Assembly: GCA_946800325.1 (NCBI GenBank)
Contig: OX326961.1
Coordinates: 38,438,543 to 38,502,542, forward strand
Length of the DNA stretch: 64,000 bases
Reading direction: 5' to 3'
DNA from: Luzula sylvatica
Taxonomy: Eukaryota; Streptophyta; Magnoliopsida; Poales; Juncaceae
The notes beneath the pieces are model-generated. The model worked only from the letters and a program-made list of their open reading frames with translations. It did no database searches and was not told the DNA's origin. Shown one piece after another: positions 12,711 through 24,926 of the stretch (positions are counted from its first letter, which is position 1; the number at the start of each line of letters is the position of its first letter). The translations under genes and the position numbers were made by a program.

Positions 12711-13436
12711 TCATATAGTTATACCGAAAATATTAAAAGGGCAACCGCGACAATCGACGCCAACCAGGTCATGCTGATACCTTTCAGGACCGAACATATG
12801 GCAAATCAATCGAAGCGAGAAGAAATATAAATCCAGATAGCCGCAGACCGAATCTGGTATATCTCCTAATCGAGCCATTTGTGTACCCTGGTCCGCATAA
12901 AGATACATTTCAGAGGGCGTGTTGTTACCCATGGTTGCTAATACAATTTGACAACCTCCTTTGCCATATTCGCAGTAATGGTTGATTTCCTTCCATCTCG
13001 AATCGAATAAAGTTACGTTGTCCCTTGGATAATTCTTCGTCACCTCATTCCTGTTCACATCATAAATCGCTTTGTAATTTGGTACAAACAATTTCTCGGC
13101 TTATTTAAATTTTGCTTACTGGAAACGACACTTGATCTGAAGACTCCCAGATTCTCGCCTATGAAAGATGGTCATTACACTTAATTCTCCCGGCTTCAGC
13201 TTGAATTTGTCGCCTATTTGCACCCAATTGGTGCCGTTGATGCCCGCGAAGCATCTGAATTTGGCCCAACGACTTTTTTGAGGGTCCAGGTTATTAATGA
13301 CTCGAATGTTGTAGTCCTTCTGGGCTATCGGCTCAAGCGGCGTCAGTACGCGGAGGTCCGCGTCGTCACTGAGAATTGAGTGCATTGCTTGCACGAGAAA
13401 CGCGGCCATGATGAGAGCACCTCTATTCATTTTCAT
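12711..13436 (-). pseudogene. S-protein homologue (plant self-incompatibility S1 family) with two in-frame stops
   Basis: From ATG at 13436 the frame gives a signal peptide (about residues 1-23) and a secreted domain with 'YNIRVINNL', a central 'FRCFAG' and 'LQIKCRF'. This is the spacing of the S1/SPH family (inVxInNxL ... lxxhCxs ... fxCxf). The frame then meets TAA at 13116-13118 and TAA at 13101-13103, and afterwards runs open in the same frame to 12711 with further cysteines (YCEYGKGGC, DCRGC). SPH proteins are usually 110-150 aa, so either the first 106 residues stand alone or two nonsense mutations split a longer protein. A 'CCA|GTAAGC' donor overlaps the first stop, but the gap is too short for a plant intron unless the acceptor lies further on. 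A good TATA box lies upstream. Family call is moderate; whether it still works is uncertain. Confidence 0.5.
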
Positions 13437-13492
13437 TTTGTTTATTTTATTTTTGTTGTTTGCGAGGATGGTAAGGTTTAGGGTGCTCTTTG

Positions 13493-13500
13493 TTTATATA
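13493..13500 (-). promoter_or_regulatory. TATA box of the S-protein-like gene
   Basis: TATATAAA on the minus strand, 57-64 bp upstream of the ATG at 13436. Its good match suggests the promoter has outlived the coding frame or that the short frame is still expressed. Confidence 0.5.
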
Positions 13501-13887
13501 ATTGTTACAAGAAACAAAGTGTTCTTTCAGCATACAGGAAGTTTATAACTTCCTGCATAGAACCCCCTACATTTTATTTTTTAGCTAAGTTATCGAAACT
13601 ATTTGGAGTAGAATAAGGTTTATACGGTTTTGGTGTATTTGACAAAAATAACATGTCCTCCTTTATTATTAAAAAAAAAAATTGTATTTCTATGAACCAG
13701 TCAATAACTAAAATATATGACTAAAATGTTTGATGGTTCGGCTCTTGGTTGATAAACTCATAGGAGTAAAAATATATATAACTAAAATGTTCAAAGTTTC
13801 CCTCTTAATATTTTATTTTTAGTCTTTAGTATAAATTAAATTAAAATAGCACGACATTATACTTATGTATAAAATTGGAAGAAATGG

Positions 13888-14225
13888 AGCTCAATATTAC
13901 ATTTTGGTCCTTTTTAGTTTTAAAAATTACATTTTGGTCCTTTTCATTTACATTTTGGTCCTTTTTACTTTAAAAATTTACATTTTGGTCCTTTCTATTT
14001 ATATTTTGATCCTCTTTTATTTACATTTCTGTCCTTTTTTACATTATTAAATTTACATTTTGGTCCTTTTTATTTATATTTTGGTCCTTTTTAATTTAAG
14101 TTTATATTTTGGTCCTTTTTATTAACATTTTGGTCCTTTTTTATTTACATTTCAGTCCTTTTTTACATTTTAATTTTTATTTCGGTCATTTTTATTTATA
14201 TGTTGGTCATTTTTAGTTTTAATTT
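13888..14225. repeat. Tandem 'cattttggtccttttt' minisatellite
   Basis: More than a dozen copies of a 16-24 bp unit built on 'tacattttggtccttttta' with variable poly-T/A spacers. It forms the left part of a transposon-like block whose right end is the Helitron terminus at 15034. No coding role is indicated. Confidence 0.85.
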
Positions 14226-15034
14226 ACATTTTGTATATGTATAAAGTTAAGAAAATTTCTCTCATTTGGTTGCTCCATGTCATCAAATTTTAATAATTTA
14301 CATATGTACATGTTATTTTTTAATAATATTAATAAAGTCCTAAATTTTGGTACCATATAATAATTTTAAAAAAGTTATTATATATTTTATTTACATAATT
14401 TTAACATTTTGACCTTTGCATTTTTTCTTTGCAAAACTAACATAAAATAATAATAAAACGAACAACAATATTACAAAAACACATTCCAAATATTTGAAAA
14501 ATAAAATATCATGAAACTATTAAAGAAATAAATAAAAAGAGAATGAAAATAAAAAAAAAACAGATGTTTAAACCGATATTTTTCTATCAATATATTTTCA
14601 AGATGTTTATTTATTATTGTTTATTTTATTATTACCCGATGTTATTTTTTTAAACATAATAAATGAAATATTAAAATTATATAAACTCAATTTGTAATTA
14701 TTATATTTTTTTTTGTAAATCACTGCATGTTAAAAATGTTTATGAATTTTCTTAAAAGTAATAAAATTAATAAAAAATAATAAAAATATATTTTTAATTA
14801 TTAAATTTGAAAATAGAAGGATATTTTTGTCCGTTTGTTTTTAAGATCATTCATAAGAGTATTAGGAAATAAAAGTTTGGTAGAGGATCAGATTTTTTGA
14901 AATTTACAAAAAGATAGATTTTTTTTATGTGTGTACAATCAGATAAAAAAAATGTAGAATCTAATTACGTATTGAGAAAAATAAAATCATGAGAGACTGA
15001 AGACCTCCGCGCAATTGCGCGGGGAGAAAGCTAG
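14226..15034 (+). mobile_element. Helitron-type non-autonomous element, 3' end
   Basis: The right end has the Helitron signature: a perfect 16 bp palindrome, CCGCGCAATTGCGCGG, at 15007-15022, eight bases of spacer, then CTAG (15031-15034) followed by T. The left end could not be fixed; it may include the minisatellite at 13888-14225. The interior is very AT-rich and matches the middle of the elements at 16535, 45566 and 50255 (shared words such as 'tttttctatcaatatatttt'). No Rep/helicase is present. Confidence 0.6.
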
Positions 15035-16534
15035 TATTGATATAAAGAAAAGAACAGATGCATTTAGAATAAATATTTCTTAACATCTATCTGAATTTAT
15101 TTTATTACTGTTCTTGAATTGTGCACTAGATAATAAATTAATGTAATACAAAATATAGAGGTAAATACATGTCTATAAATTATTGTTAACATGCAGTCAA
15201 TTATTTTTCGTAATCTTGGTAATTTGATCTTAACTATTAGTTAATGATTTTGTTCATATGATATTCCTTAACAAGCATCAACAATAAAACAAAATATTTA
15301 AATAAAATCTCAAAATAATTTGAATTTAAGTTATTTATTATTTGAAAAATTAACATCTCCAAATTTAGCTAAAAAGATAACAATCTTAATATTTAAAGTT
15401 TAAGATTATCAATTAAAGATTCAACAATTTATTTATTTTATTTTTTTTGAGGAAATTGGAGAGGGTTTGTACACCCCTCTTCCAAAATTTTCATTTATAT
15501 GAATATCATCAATTACATTTTTTACACTTATACCCCTATTAAGAACTAATCTATACATTTAGCCTTTGTATCCAAAAAAAGGGTATATTGTAGTGGTAAA
15601 TGTAATATCCTAGGCTTTGACTACATTCAGATTCAACAGTTTAACAAAACTAAATTATCAAATCAATTAACTAATTTATCACCTAATCTGGAATGACTAC
15701 GAAAATAATGGAGATAATATGAAAATTAAACCTTAGACTTAGTTAATTGAGTGAAAATATTCGACAAAATATTTCTTTATTTGTTATGTAAATATAATTG
15801 ATTGTGGTTTAGAAACAATTAAGAAGTTACATATATTTATGTGATCGGAATATGATTACTATGAAAATTAGTGTTTTTTCTTCGTTCTCATGAAATTACT
15901 TTTTTCCAAAAATTAAATGGTAAAAATATTCTCTACATATGTTTTCTTCATATAGTTACTTAAATATGTGAATAAATTACAATTTACAAATAGTATTTTA
16001 TTTATTTAAATAATGAAAATATGAATACAATAAACAAGCATGATAATAATAAATGTTTTGCAATGACATTTTATGGGAAATTATCATTTGGAACGTATAC
16101 ATGTTTTAAAATCCAATTCCGAGCCAAACAATGCAAATTGCACGAGAGTCACGAGAGTGCAAATTCTAATTGATTCGGTGTGTGACCGAAAATATCATGT
16201 TGAGAGGTTATGAATTCAATCACCGCCTTCTCCATTTATTATTAACAAAATTACTTTCATTTTCATATATTTATGTACTTTGTCATTTAAATTAAGTATA
16301 TTGTACTGTACAAATTATTATTATTAATATATATAATTTTAAGAAAATTCTTGCTTTCATATAGGGCCACATCATCACTTTAATTTGATCCATTTGATCT
16401 TGATGATCTTGATCAAAAGGTCATAATGCTTGATTTTTCATTTGAACATGTTTTTATATAAACCAACTAATATAAAATTTTCTTGGTCCATCGGGGACCA
16501 AGTTTATTTGTATTTTTGTCTCAATTAAATATGA
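15035..16534. other. AT-rich intergenic DNA with a SINE-like trace
   Basis: No gene is seen. Around 16160-16255 there is a degenerate SINE-like segment ('gagaggttatgaattcaatc' followed by 'cttctccatttatta') in plus orientation. The remainder is low-complexity AT-rich DNA. Confidence 0.5.
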
Positions 16535-17376
16535 ATTTTTTTTCAAAAAACTCTTTAAATTTTTGGATATTATAAAAAAAAACCTTAAATTTACATATGT
16601 AGTAACTGAAGAAATTTTGTTTATTTTTTATTATTTGAAAAATCCTAATTTTTTTGCAGCATATAATAATAATTATTAAAAATTATATTTATATAATTTT
16701 AATATTTTATACATTATATATATTTGATTAAACTTGATGTTTAAATAGATATTATTTTATCAATGTGTTTACTTTTATTATTGTTTATTTTATTATTATA
16801 TGATGCTAGTTTTTCATGAATAATAAATGAAATATTAAAATTATATAAACACAATATAATAATTAAAAAATATTATTATTATAAGTTATATTTATATAAT
16901 TTTAATACTTCATACATTATATATATTTCATTAAACTTGATGTTTAAATAGATATTATTTTATCAATATATTTTTAATGTGTTTATTTATTATTGTTTAT
17001 TTCGTTATTATACAGTGTTAGTTTTTTCATGAATAATAAATGAAATATTTAAATTATATAAACGCAATATGTTATAATTTCATTTTTTTAAAATCTCTAC
17101 GTGTTAAGAAATGTTTATGAATTTTCTTAAAACTAATAAGAAATAACAAAAAAAAATTATCGTTACATATGAAAATTGAAGGGTATTTCAGTCAAAAAAA
17201 TAGTAGGGGCATATTTGAAAATAAAAATTCGATTGAGGGGTTTTTTGGAGTTTACAAAAGGATAGACATTTTTTTTCAATATACAAAAAGTTAAGGGCTA
17301 AAAATACACCAAAACACAAAAATTAAATTATGACAAATTCGAAGACTCTCGCGCAATTGCATTGGAGTAAAGCTAG
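16535..17376 (+). mobile_element. Second Helitron-type element, decayed 3' hairpin
   Basis: The interior is a diverged copy of 14226-15034. The right end reads 'ctcgcgcaattgcattgg', a degraded version of the same palindrome, then 'agtaaag' and CTAG at 17373-17376. The next base is A rather than T, so the terminus has decayed or has an extra base. The interior contains two partial copies of the same 'tttatcaatatgttt' region, suggesting an internal duplication. Confidence 0.5.
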
Positions 17377-17402
17377 AGTATTATTTAATTCTTTAATTTC
17401 TA

Positions 17403-17990
17403 GGAGTAAGTTTGTAATAAATGGAAATTAACCAATTGTAAATAAAATACAGATAGATCCTTGATTAATTTTTTATATTTTGGAAGATTAACAAATTATA
17501 ATATAAAAACAAAAAATTACTTTTATTTTCATATATTTTATGTACTTTGTCATTTAAATTAAGTATATTCCCATATTATATATTTTTTTGATAATATATG
17601 GTGAATGTTCATATGTCTTCCATACATTGATGATAATGGAGAACGAGTTCACAACCTCTTACAAATATGATTTTTTTTTGTCTCACAATCAACCAACTAT
17701 GTTAAGGATCCTTTGGCTATTCTCATATTTATACAAATGGATTATTTAATTCTTTAATTTTAGGATTAAGTTTGTAATAAATGACAATTAACAAATTATA
17801 AATAATATACAAATAGATCCTTGATTTAATTTTTTATATTTTTGGAATATTAATATTAATATGCTTTTTGAGAAAGGATTAAGTTTGTAATAAATGACAA
17901 TTAACAAATTATAAATAATATACAAATAGATCCTTGATTTAATTTTTTATATTTTTGGAATATTAATATTAATATGCTTTTTGTTTCTCA
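17403..17990. repeat. Exact 113 bp tandem duplication next to a SINE trace
   Basis: The segment starting 'ggattaagtttgtaataaat' at 17763 is repeated without change from 17876 to about 17988. A diverged relative lies at 17403-17480. Between them, 17580-17715 carries a minus-strand SINE-like segment ('gtctcacaatcaaccaac'). The identity of the two 113 bp units implies a very recent event, or an assembly duplication. Confidence 0.8.
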
Positions 17991-18940
17991 TGCAGTATAA
18001 ATTATAATCAAGCCTTCTACAAAGACAGGGACGTGCCAGAATAAGGAAAAATATATTGAATATTTAAAAACTCAATTGAGAAAATGTTTACATAGTAATT
18101 TAATTAATTGATATAAAAAAGTCTTAAAAGTAATATTTATAAATATGTTTTGTGAAATTAAGGGGTATACAACTACTAAATGTATGATATCATCACTGTT
18201 ATAATCATCTCCATATTTCGCACGTCCGCAGTGCAAGAATTCTCTTCACTTTCGTCGATTATTTCGTTTATTTATGCTTGTTTCGTGAAAACTCTCATCT
18301 ATCCCAATATCAATGTATGCTTGTTTAAATAGTAATTTTTTTGAAAAGTCTTCGATTTCGCATGTTCCATAATTATTATTATATTAATTTTAATTAAAAA
18401 TTTACATCCTCTAAGTAGTTTATTTATTACCGAGTTGAACTGCATGATGAGGCTCATGTTTTGGTTATTTGTCGTTATGTCATTGGGAGACCGTAAGAGG
18501 TTCAAGTCTCCGAGTAGAATCTAAGGCAACCCGTTTGTGTTTATATTTTGAAGAACGAGCAAGAAAGATTTCTTCAAAGAGTGGCTCGAGGGTCCATAAA
18601 TGTTGGATATTAGAATTTGAGTTCCGTCGGAAAGAGCTAATACGGTGTTGAGGAAGAATTCGGTTGAGAAGGTGGAAATAAGAAATTATTGATTAGACCA
18701 AGATGTCAAGAGGCCTCATTTTGTCTCGATTGAAGGAGGCAATTCAAAGGAGGTGAGAGAAGTGGGGAAAAAAGATGTAATTCATAAAGGATTAGGGTTG
18801 CACATCTTAGTTTTTTGTATATAAGCAATACTATATTTCCAGGTTCTTAAGAATTTTCAGACTAAATTACATTTGTCTTTATAACCTAAACCTCTAACAT
18901 TTCATGTAATCAAAGAAAAATTAATTTGATTTATTATAAG
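17991..18940. other. Intergenic DNA, nothing firmly recognised
   Basis: No supported gene. The segment near 18480-18660 is less AT-rich and has a short open frame, but its composition is not convincing. A TATA-like 'gtatataagc' occurs near 18817 without a gene behind it. Confidence 0.5.
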
Positions 18941-18942
18941 AC

Positions 18943-19598
18943 AATGTTTTTGACACCTATGGAGGATAAAAGCACCAAGCAAAGTGCGATTTTTTGGTTG
19001 GTTGGCGATTCATGATAGACTATTAACGGCGGTGAACTTGGAAAAACGTGGGTGGCCAAACAACGAAGGATGTGCCCTTTGTGCCCAACATCGAGAAGAC
19101 GTAAGCCACCTACTCCTCTTATGTCCGTATGCATCTAGGGTTTGGAATTCGGTTGCTCTATTTTTCTCATTACCCCATCTACAACCTTCCGAAGATCTTA
19201 TTTATTTTTGGAATTGCAATAAAAAGAAAGGAGATAAGGCTTTCAACTCTAAATGGAGCACGTTATGGATTGCAACTATGTGGAATATTTGGAAAGAGAG
19301 AAATAGGAGAATATTCTCGTTTAAAGCGGTGTCCACTTCTTTTCTAACATCCATGATAACGGACGAGGCGACCAAGTGGGAGGTAAACTGTTGATAAAGG
19401 TCCTTGGGACTTTCGTCGTCATTTTGTTTTTTACTTTTTGTTTATTTTCCTAGGCCGAGATAGTTGGCAATAGTTTATATCTCTATATTCTAGTTTAGTT
19501 ACAAGAGTAATGATTGTAACTAGGTTGTAACTATTTCTCTAATTTTTACTTAATGCAATTATGAGCGGCCTCCTCCTTCAAAAAAAAAAAAAAAAAAT
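18943..19598 (+). mobile_element. 5'-truncated LINE (L1-like) with zf-RVT tail and poly-A
   Basis: From about 18960 to the stop at 19394 the frame encodes the zf-RVT region of plant LINE reverse transcriptases: 'KVRFFGWLAIHDRLLT', a 'CALCAQHREDVSHLLLLCPY' CxxC...HxxxxC cluster, and 'ATMWNIWKERNRRIF'. About 185 bp of 3' untranslated sequence follows, ending in a run of 17 A at 19581-19597. The reverse transcriptase itself is missing, as expected for 5' truncation during target-primed reverse transcription. The open frame shows a fairly young insertion. Confidence 0.85.
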
Positions 19599-19675
19599 CA
19601 ATCAGAACTCAAATACTTCAGTTCAAATTTTATATTGATATTGATACATACAGACCACAAAAGCAAAACAATTTT

Positions 19676-21178
19676 CTAATTTTGGCAACCTGGAGGCCCA
19701 CCATAAAAGAAAACATGTCCTTCTTCTTCATTTTGCTTATAACTGGTGACTTGATAACAGTTTTGTTTATCTTGAACGGATACTAATGCAGTTCCATCGA
19801 TGTATGTTTCATCACCATTTGTATTATAGTGCCTAATATGACTGAAGTATGCCGATTCCTTTTTATTCTCGTTCGGTAGGTGTCCGCTACCCAAGGCCGG
19901 ACCCGTTTCGTTCTGCGGATACGCAACGTTCCCGCCAAATTCAATCGAAGCTGCTTTATCGGCTAAATCCAAAAAGAGAGTTTTCGGCCACCATCCACAT
20001 AAAATTAGTTTGTTACCGTCATTGTAATACAACGACCAATCTCCAGTCGTTTCATCCTATACCAAAATGAAACATTTTATTATAGAACATAGAGATTGTT
20101 ACGAAAATGAACGAACCTTCTTGATACTGATCTCGTAAAAATAGTCATCGCCATCATAAGTAGATAGGGGGTTAGCAATTCCTCCGGGGATCAACGCATT
20201 AGACTCGTTTGACAGAACATAACCTGGACAAAGGGTGTTAAAGCAACCTGTCGTCTTGAATACGTCGGCCTAAAAAAATTAGAGAATTTATCAATTTTGA
20301 TTTCAATATTTAAAAAAAAATAAATAAATAAATGGAGAAGATTCGGTGGTCCTCCATTCATTAGTGCCAATGAGACTGGAACCCATAACCTCTCACAATA
20401 TATTGTTTTTTGTGTCTCACACTCAACCACTGGGCCACAACCTCTCATTGGCATGATTTCAATATTTAAAAGGACTTTATTATAAATATATCTAAATATA
20501 ATTCAATATTTAAAAAGGACTTTATTATAAATATATCTACTTACAGTCCACGTCGTGAAAAAGTGCAACTCTTTATTGCCAGCATACATTCCTGGATATA
20601 CCTACATATATGCATAAAGTTTGATATAAGAAATCAAATATATTGTAATAAGATTGTAAGATAGAGTACACATACATGAAAACCAGCTCCCATCATATTT
20701 TTGCCATTAGAAAGTAGAATAGCAGAAGAACTCTGTGCATTGTCAGCTATGTCTGGTATACCCCAAACAGATACTCTAGCAACTGCACCGTGGGAATTAA
20801 TGTTTTTTGAATAATAATAAGCATGCTGCATTTGATTAAATTTAATTAGATTAAATGTAAAAACTGAATTACAAGTTTTTCAAAATCATAGAAATCAGAA
20901 ATAATTAGTGAAGTTTGTTTATTACATGAACGTTGACATTTGGATGATCTGGCTGGTATTGAATGAGATTCCGAAACATACTTCCATTCTGTGAAAAAAA
21001 TTTGTTTTAGTTTGCATAATTGTGAATCTTTATTATGTAGAAAAATAGAAGCTTAATTAAGTACCTCATCGCGGACTTGTTTTCCTTCGCTTTTCGCGAC
21101 GTGCCTGCCATTAACTAAATCATTGCAGGAAAGAAATAGGCAAAGTAAAACTAATCCTAAAGTTTGTTTGTAATCCAT
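19676..21178 (-). CDS. Neprosin-domain (DUF239) protein, copy A, 305 aa, predicted inactive
   Basis: Six exons on the minus strand (21178-21065, 20988-20926, 20825-20676, 20601-20545, 20269-20117, 20056-19676) join in frame (918 nt) with GT-AG borders. There is a signal peptide of about 23 residues, then a neprosin (PF03080) domain: 'ARVSVWGIP', 'GAGFHVYPGMY', 'TTGCFNTLCPGYV', 'GDWSLYYND', 'GWWPKTLF', 'GSGHLP' and a C-terminal 'FYGGPPGCQN'. Family members are secreted glutamic endopeptidases or their relatives, usually 370-420 aa with an N-terminal activation domain; here that region is only about 50 residues. The position of the first catalytic Glu (family 'IEAGWxVyP') reads MGAGFHVYP, and that of the second ('GGEV') reads GGNV. 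I infer a pseudo-enzyme. Intron 4 holds a SINE. Confidence 0.88.
20316..20454 (-). mobile_element. tRNA-derived SINE in neprosin intron, 17 bp TSD
   Basis: On the minus strand it reads 'gtggcccagtggttgagtg' (A-box region), then 'gttatgggttccagtctcat' (B-box region GGTTCCAGTCT), ending in an A/T-rich tail of 'tttatttattt'. Perfect 17 bp direct repeats GATTTCAATATTTAAAA flank it at 20299-20315 and 20455-20471, the mark of target-primed insertion. It lies in the 275 bp intron between exons 4 and 5 of neprosin copy A. Confidence 0.88.
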
Positions 21179-21225
21179 GAGTTTGAGCAAAATAAATGTA
21201 CCCTAAAACTTAAAAAAAATGGATG

Positions 21226-21233
21226 TATATATA
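21226..21233 (-). promoter_or_regulatory. TATA box of neprosin copy A
   Basis: TATATATA on the minus strand about 48-55 bp upstream of the ATG at 21178. The short distance implies a leader of only about 20 nt if used. Confidence 0.5.
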
Positions 21234-21239
21234 GTGTTA

Positions 21240-22820
21240 GTGCGAACATTTCTATTTCCAAGGCTTCGTCTTTCTCTCTGTCTCTCCCTCTCTCATTAAA
21301 CCCTAATTGGTAGTTTACGTTCTTAGAACTTAGTAGGTAAGTTGCATGACAGCATAATAAGCATTTATTAGTTTCCTACTCAGTAAAATTGCAAACAAAC
21401 AAATACATGAATAAAATAATAATTTTCAAAAACCTTCTGAATTCTGGTAGATACATGCATCAGGAATTTAATACGATTGTGTGGCTTAAACCTCTTTTTT
21501 GTTATCATCTATTCACATTCCACAGATTTATGCATTAATCAGGTAATTAATGTAAATGAAACAGTAAGGGCATGTATTAAATAATGGAACGATTTTCTCT
21601 GCAATATTTAGATACTTGCCATTTTGGGTTTGGGCCAACTGGACTTGACACCTATGACTTATGACCTGACTTATGATATGTCCATGCAAGATTGTCAAGA
21701 GTAGCACAAATGGTGATCGAGGAGCTCGCCACTTGGAGGAAGCCCCAACAGAAACCGACGGGAATAGGATAGGCATTTGGTCATGAATACAAAGTTCTAT
21801 ATGTAAATAATATTTTATTTTTATATTACAAAAACGACTGGATACCACTTTGGTATTCTACTCAAAAAAAAAAGATTGTCAAGAATCATCGGAATTTTAT
21901 CTTGAATCCTTTATGGCTAAAATCAAATTTGATCGTGTAAAATAGTATTTAAGATTCTATAAAAAATGAACATTTGTTAGAAAACTAATCTAACAAACGT
22001 GATTTTCTAAATAAAAGAATATAAACAATATTAGCGGAGTATATTTTTTCCATTTGAGTTGTCGTATTCTTATACAATATTATAGATAGACAAAAAATAA
22101 TTATTCATAGCTACACAAATGTTAACCATAACCATCCAAAATAACGAGGATTAATCAAACTAGTACTATGTTATACAAAATTAAAATTCAGATTAATCAA
22201 ACTAAGATAAAATTGAACATATAATATAAACAAACATAAGTTAGTTAAACATAAAATAAAGAAGATGTGTGAAAAAAAAACAAGTTTTTTTATTTTTTCA
22301 ATATTATTTTATATTGTAATATGTCAATATTTTATTTCGTATTTCAAATTACTTAATTAGATCTGTGATCATAATCGTTTTGAAAATTGAATATTTTGTG
22401 AGTGTGAAATTGTACAGTCCTAAAAAATGAGATTCTACCTGGTTCTACGTCTTAAATCGAGATTCTACAAGGATTCTGTCCAATTAAGATTTTATGTCCG
22501 ACTCGAATCTTTTTGTGAAGTTAGTCGTAGAATCGTATGACTTGAATCGACATTTTGACAACCATGGGTTCATGAACACATATGCATCACATCATACTGG
22601 ATAATGAGGAAAATCATATTTGGAATTTTCAAAAATCACCTATTTTATCGAATATCAGTACTTTCAAAAAATTTATATAATTTTTCGAAATTAAGTTTTA
22701 TTATTATTATATGGAATGATTTTATTTTGGTCCAGTTTGTTTGAGTTTTTAGATATACAAGAGCCAAAAAAAAGTTTGTTTGGATGAAAATGTCTGTCAT
22801 ATTCAGAAAAGAGTGGTGAT
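21240..22820. other. Intergenic DNA, nothing recognised
   Basis: AT-rich spacer upstream of neprosin copy A, with no protein-like frame on either strand and no repeat border that could be fixed. Confidence 0.5.
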
Positions 22821-23067
22821 AGACATCCCCCTTAGAATCCCCCAGCACAATTGATGTGTTGGCAAGAACATTAAATTTGACCCAATTGATCGATTTCACC
22901 ATTTACCACATGTTAAACGTGTGAAATTTAATTAAAATATAATAAAATAAATAAGTTAGGTTTACCACCTGGTAAACCTCACATGTAAAATTTGCTATTA
23001 TTAGAAGTATTAAATGCATCTTTGCCAACACATCAAGTTTTTTGGAGGATTTTAGAGGGGACAAGTA
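22821..23067. mobile_element. Fold-back MITE, about 247 bp
   Basis: The two ends are inverted copies of about 50 bp: 'atgtgttggcaagaacatt' on the left against 'gcatctttgccaacacatc' on the right, with C-rich and G-rich termini (catcccccttag / agaggggacaag). The middle also folds (accacctggtaaacctcac against ccatttaccacatgtt). Related 'gatgtgttggc' ends occur near 26240 and 33035. The target duplication is unclear. Confidence 0.65.
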
Positions 23068-24926
23068 TAATTTTTCTTCATAAAATAGCACAAAATTAGA
23101 CCGTTAATTAAGACGGTACACAGAAGGCTTCGTGGGTTTTTGATCTTAAAGACCAACAATGAGATGGGAAATGCACACCAGCTAGTTGTTCGACAAAATG
23201 TCTTTATCAGATTCCGCATATTGTTCTTCTTTCATCGATTTGCAGATACCGCGAGGCAAATCAGATGAAGGAAATAGAATGTGAAACCAGTACATGTGAT
23301 CGGATAGGAAAGAGCAGAGTTGAGACGAGAATTTTACTAACCTGATTGAGTCCACTGAGGTGGAGATATCTTTTTTATTTTTTTATTTTTTGTATCTAGT
23401 AGCAATATGTTCGTCGTCGAAGGCATGCCTGGTCCTGTATATTTGGAGACCTGTGATATCATATCAGACATATTATATCATCTCATAACACCTCTCTAAG
23501 ATTGAATACAATTATTGCGTCTTTCGTTAACTTTTATTTTCATTTCTCAACATTAAAGTACTTTTACGTGTCATGATTACAAGTACAATTACAAAGAAGG
23601 AATTGCAAGATTATTTATCAATTAAAAGATCATGTCTCAAGAAAAAAATTACATAGAACTCCTCTTTTTGTCCCTACAACTAAAATTTCAATAAGATGAT
23701 AATTTTAATTTAGATTGATTTGAACAACAACGATTATAAGTTTATAATTACAATTATGTAATTAGAAAGTTGATAATAGCATTAAAAATATATATAGAAA
23801 TTACCGATAATTGAGATTTTTGTCGGAATTGAAGAATCAATAATGATAGCCACCAAAATTTCGCATCTAGATTTTCACATAAATGTATATTTTGGCAATC
23901 AAATTTAAAATTCCTAGATTTTTTTTTCATTTTGAAGTTCGACATGGTTGCACCATGATTTGCCACGCATATTTCTCGATGTGAAATCTAGATGTTCAAC
24001 ATTCAGCAATAACCAAAATAAATGAGATGACCAGATCTCCAATTTTTCACAAATCACAAGCAATAAATAGAATGAAACCTTCAATTATTCACAACAGAAA
24101 AGAAAGAAGAAATAGAATGAAACCTTCAATTTTCTAGATGCGAAATCTAGATGTTCAACATTCAGCAATTTCTAGATGCGTAATTTTTTTTCTTTCTTTC
24201 TCAATTTCATCAATTTATTATTAACTCGTAATTAATGAAATTACACTTAGTTTTGTTTTAGAACCCCACGTGCTAAAGATGGGACAAATAAAACAGGTTG
24301 ATTGTTCCTTTTTAAAAAGAATTCATTTTGGTTGATCTAAGAACAGTGGCAGATCTATTAAGGAACTAGGGAGGGCAGCTGCGTCTTCTAGATTTTTGAG
24401 CGATAGTACATATATGTGATTATGTTTATGTATTTTACGATATAACTGAAAAATTATGTATTATCTTTTTTGAGAAAAAAAATTATGTATTATTGTCCCT
24501 CAATTTTTTTTGAAAATGTCTCACAGTAGCCCCTTTACATTACCGTCCCCTCCATTGATTTGGGGCAAGATCCGTCACTGTCTAAGAACAAAACTTTATT
24601 TGTACAATGAGATCAACTAATGCATTCCATCGATATGCGCTCCATATGCATGCCATCAATATAAACACAACATGTATCACTCCATGTGTACTCCATATGC
24701 ATTCCATATATATGTCACGTGTCGCTCTTTTATTGATGACGTGTACATGAGAATACATACCCATAAAGGACACAAGCTTTTCTCTTATACAATATAGGTC
24801 CAAATACATGTTTACATTACGCATAATATATTATTATTTTTGGATCTTAACTTTTATACTGTTGAATTGGAAGCATCAGCTAAATCTTGTTCCTCTAAAT
24901 TAAAAAAAACATAATATGATTATTCA
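23068..24926. other. Intergenic DNA with short local repeats
   Basis: No gene is seen. A repeated segment 'atgaaaccttcaatt' / 'tctagatgttcaacattcagc' occurs twice between 23970 and 24180, and 'ctccatatgcatgccat'-type words recur at 24620-24710. Confidence 0.5.
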
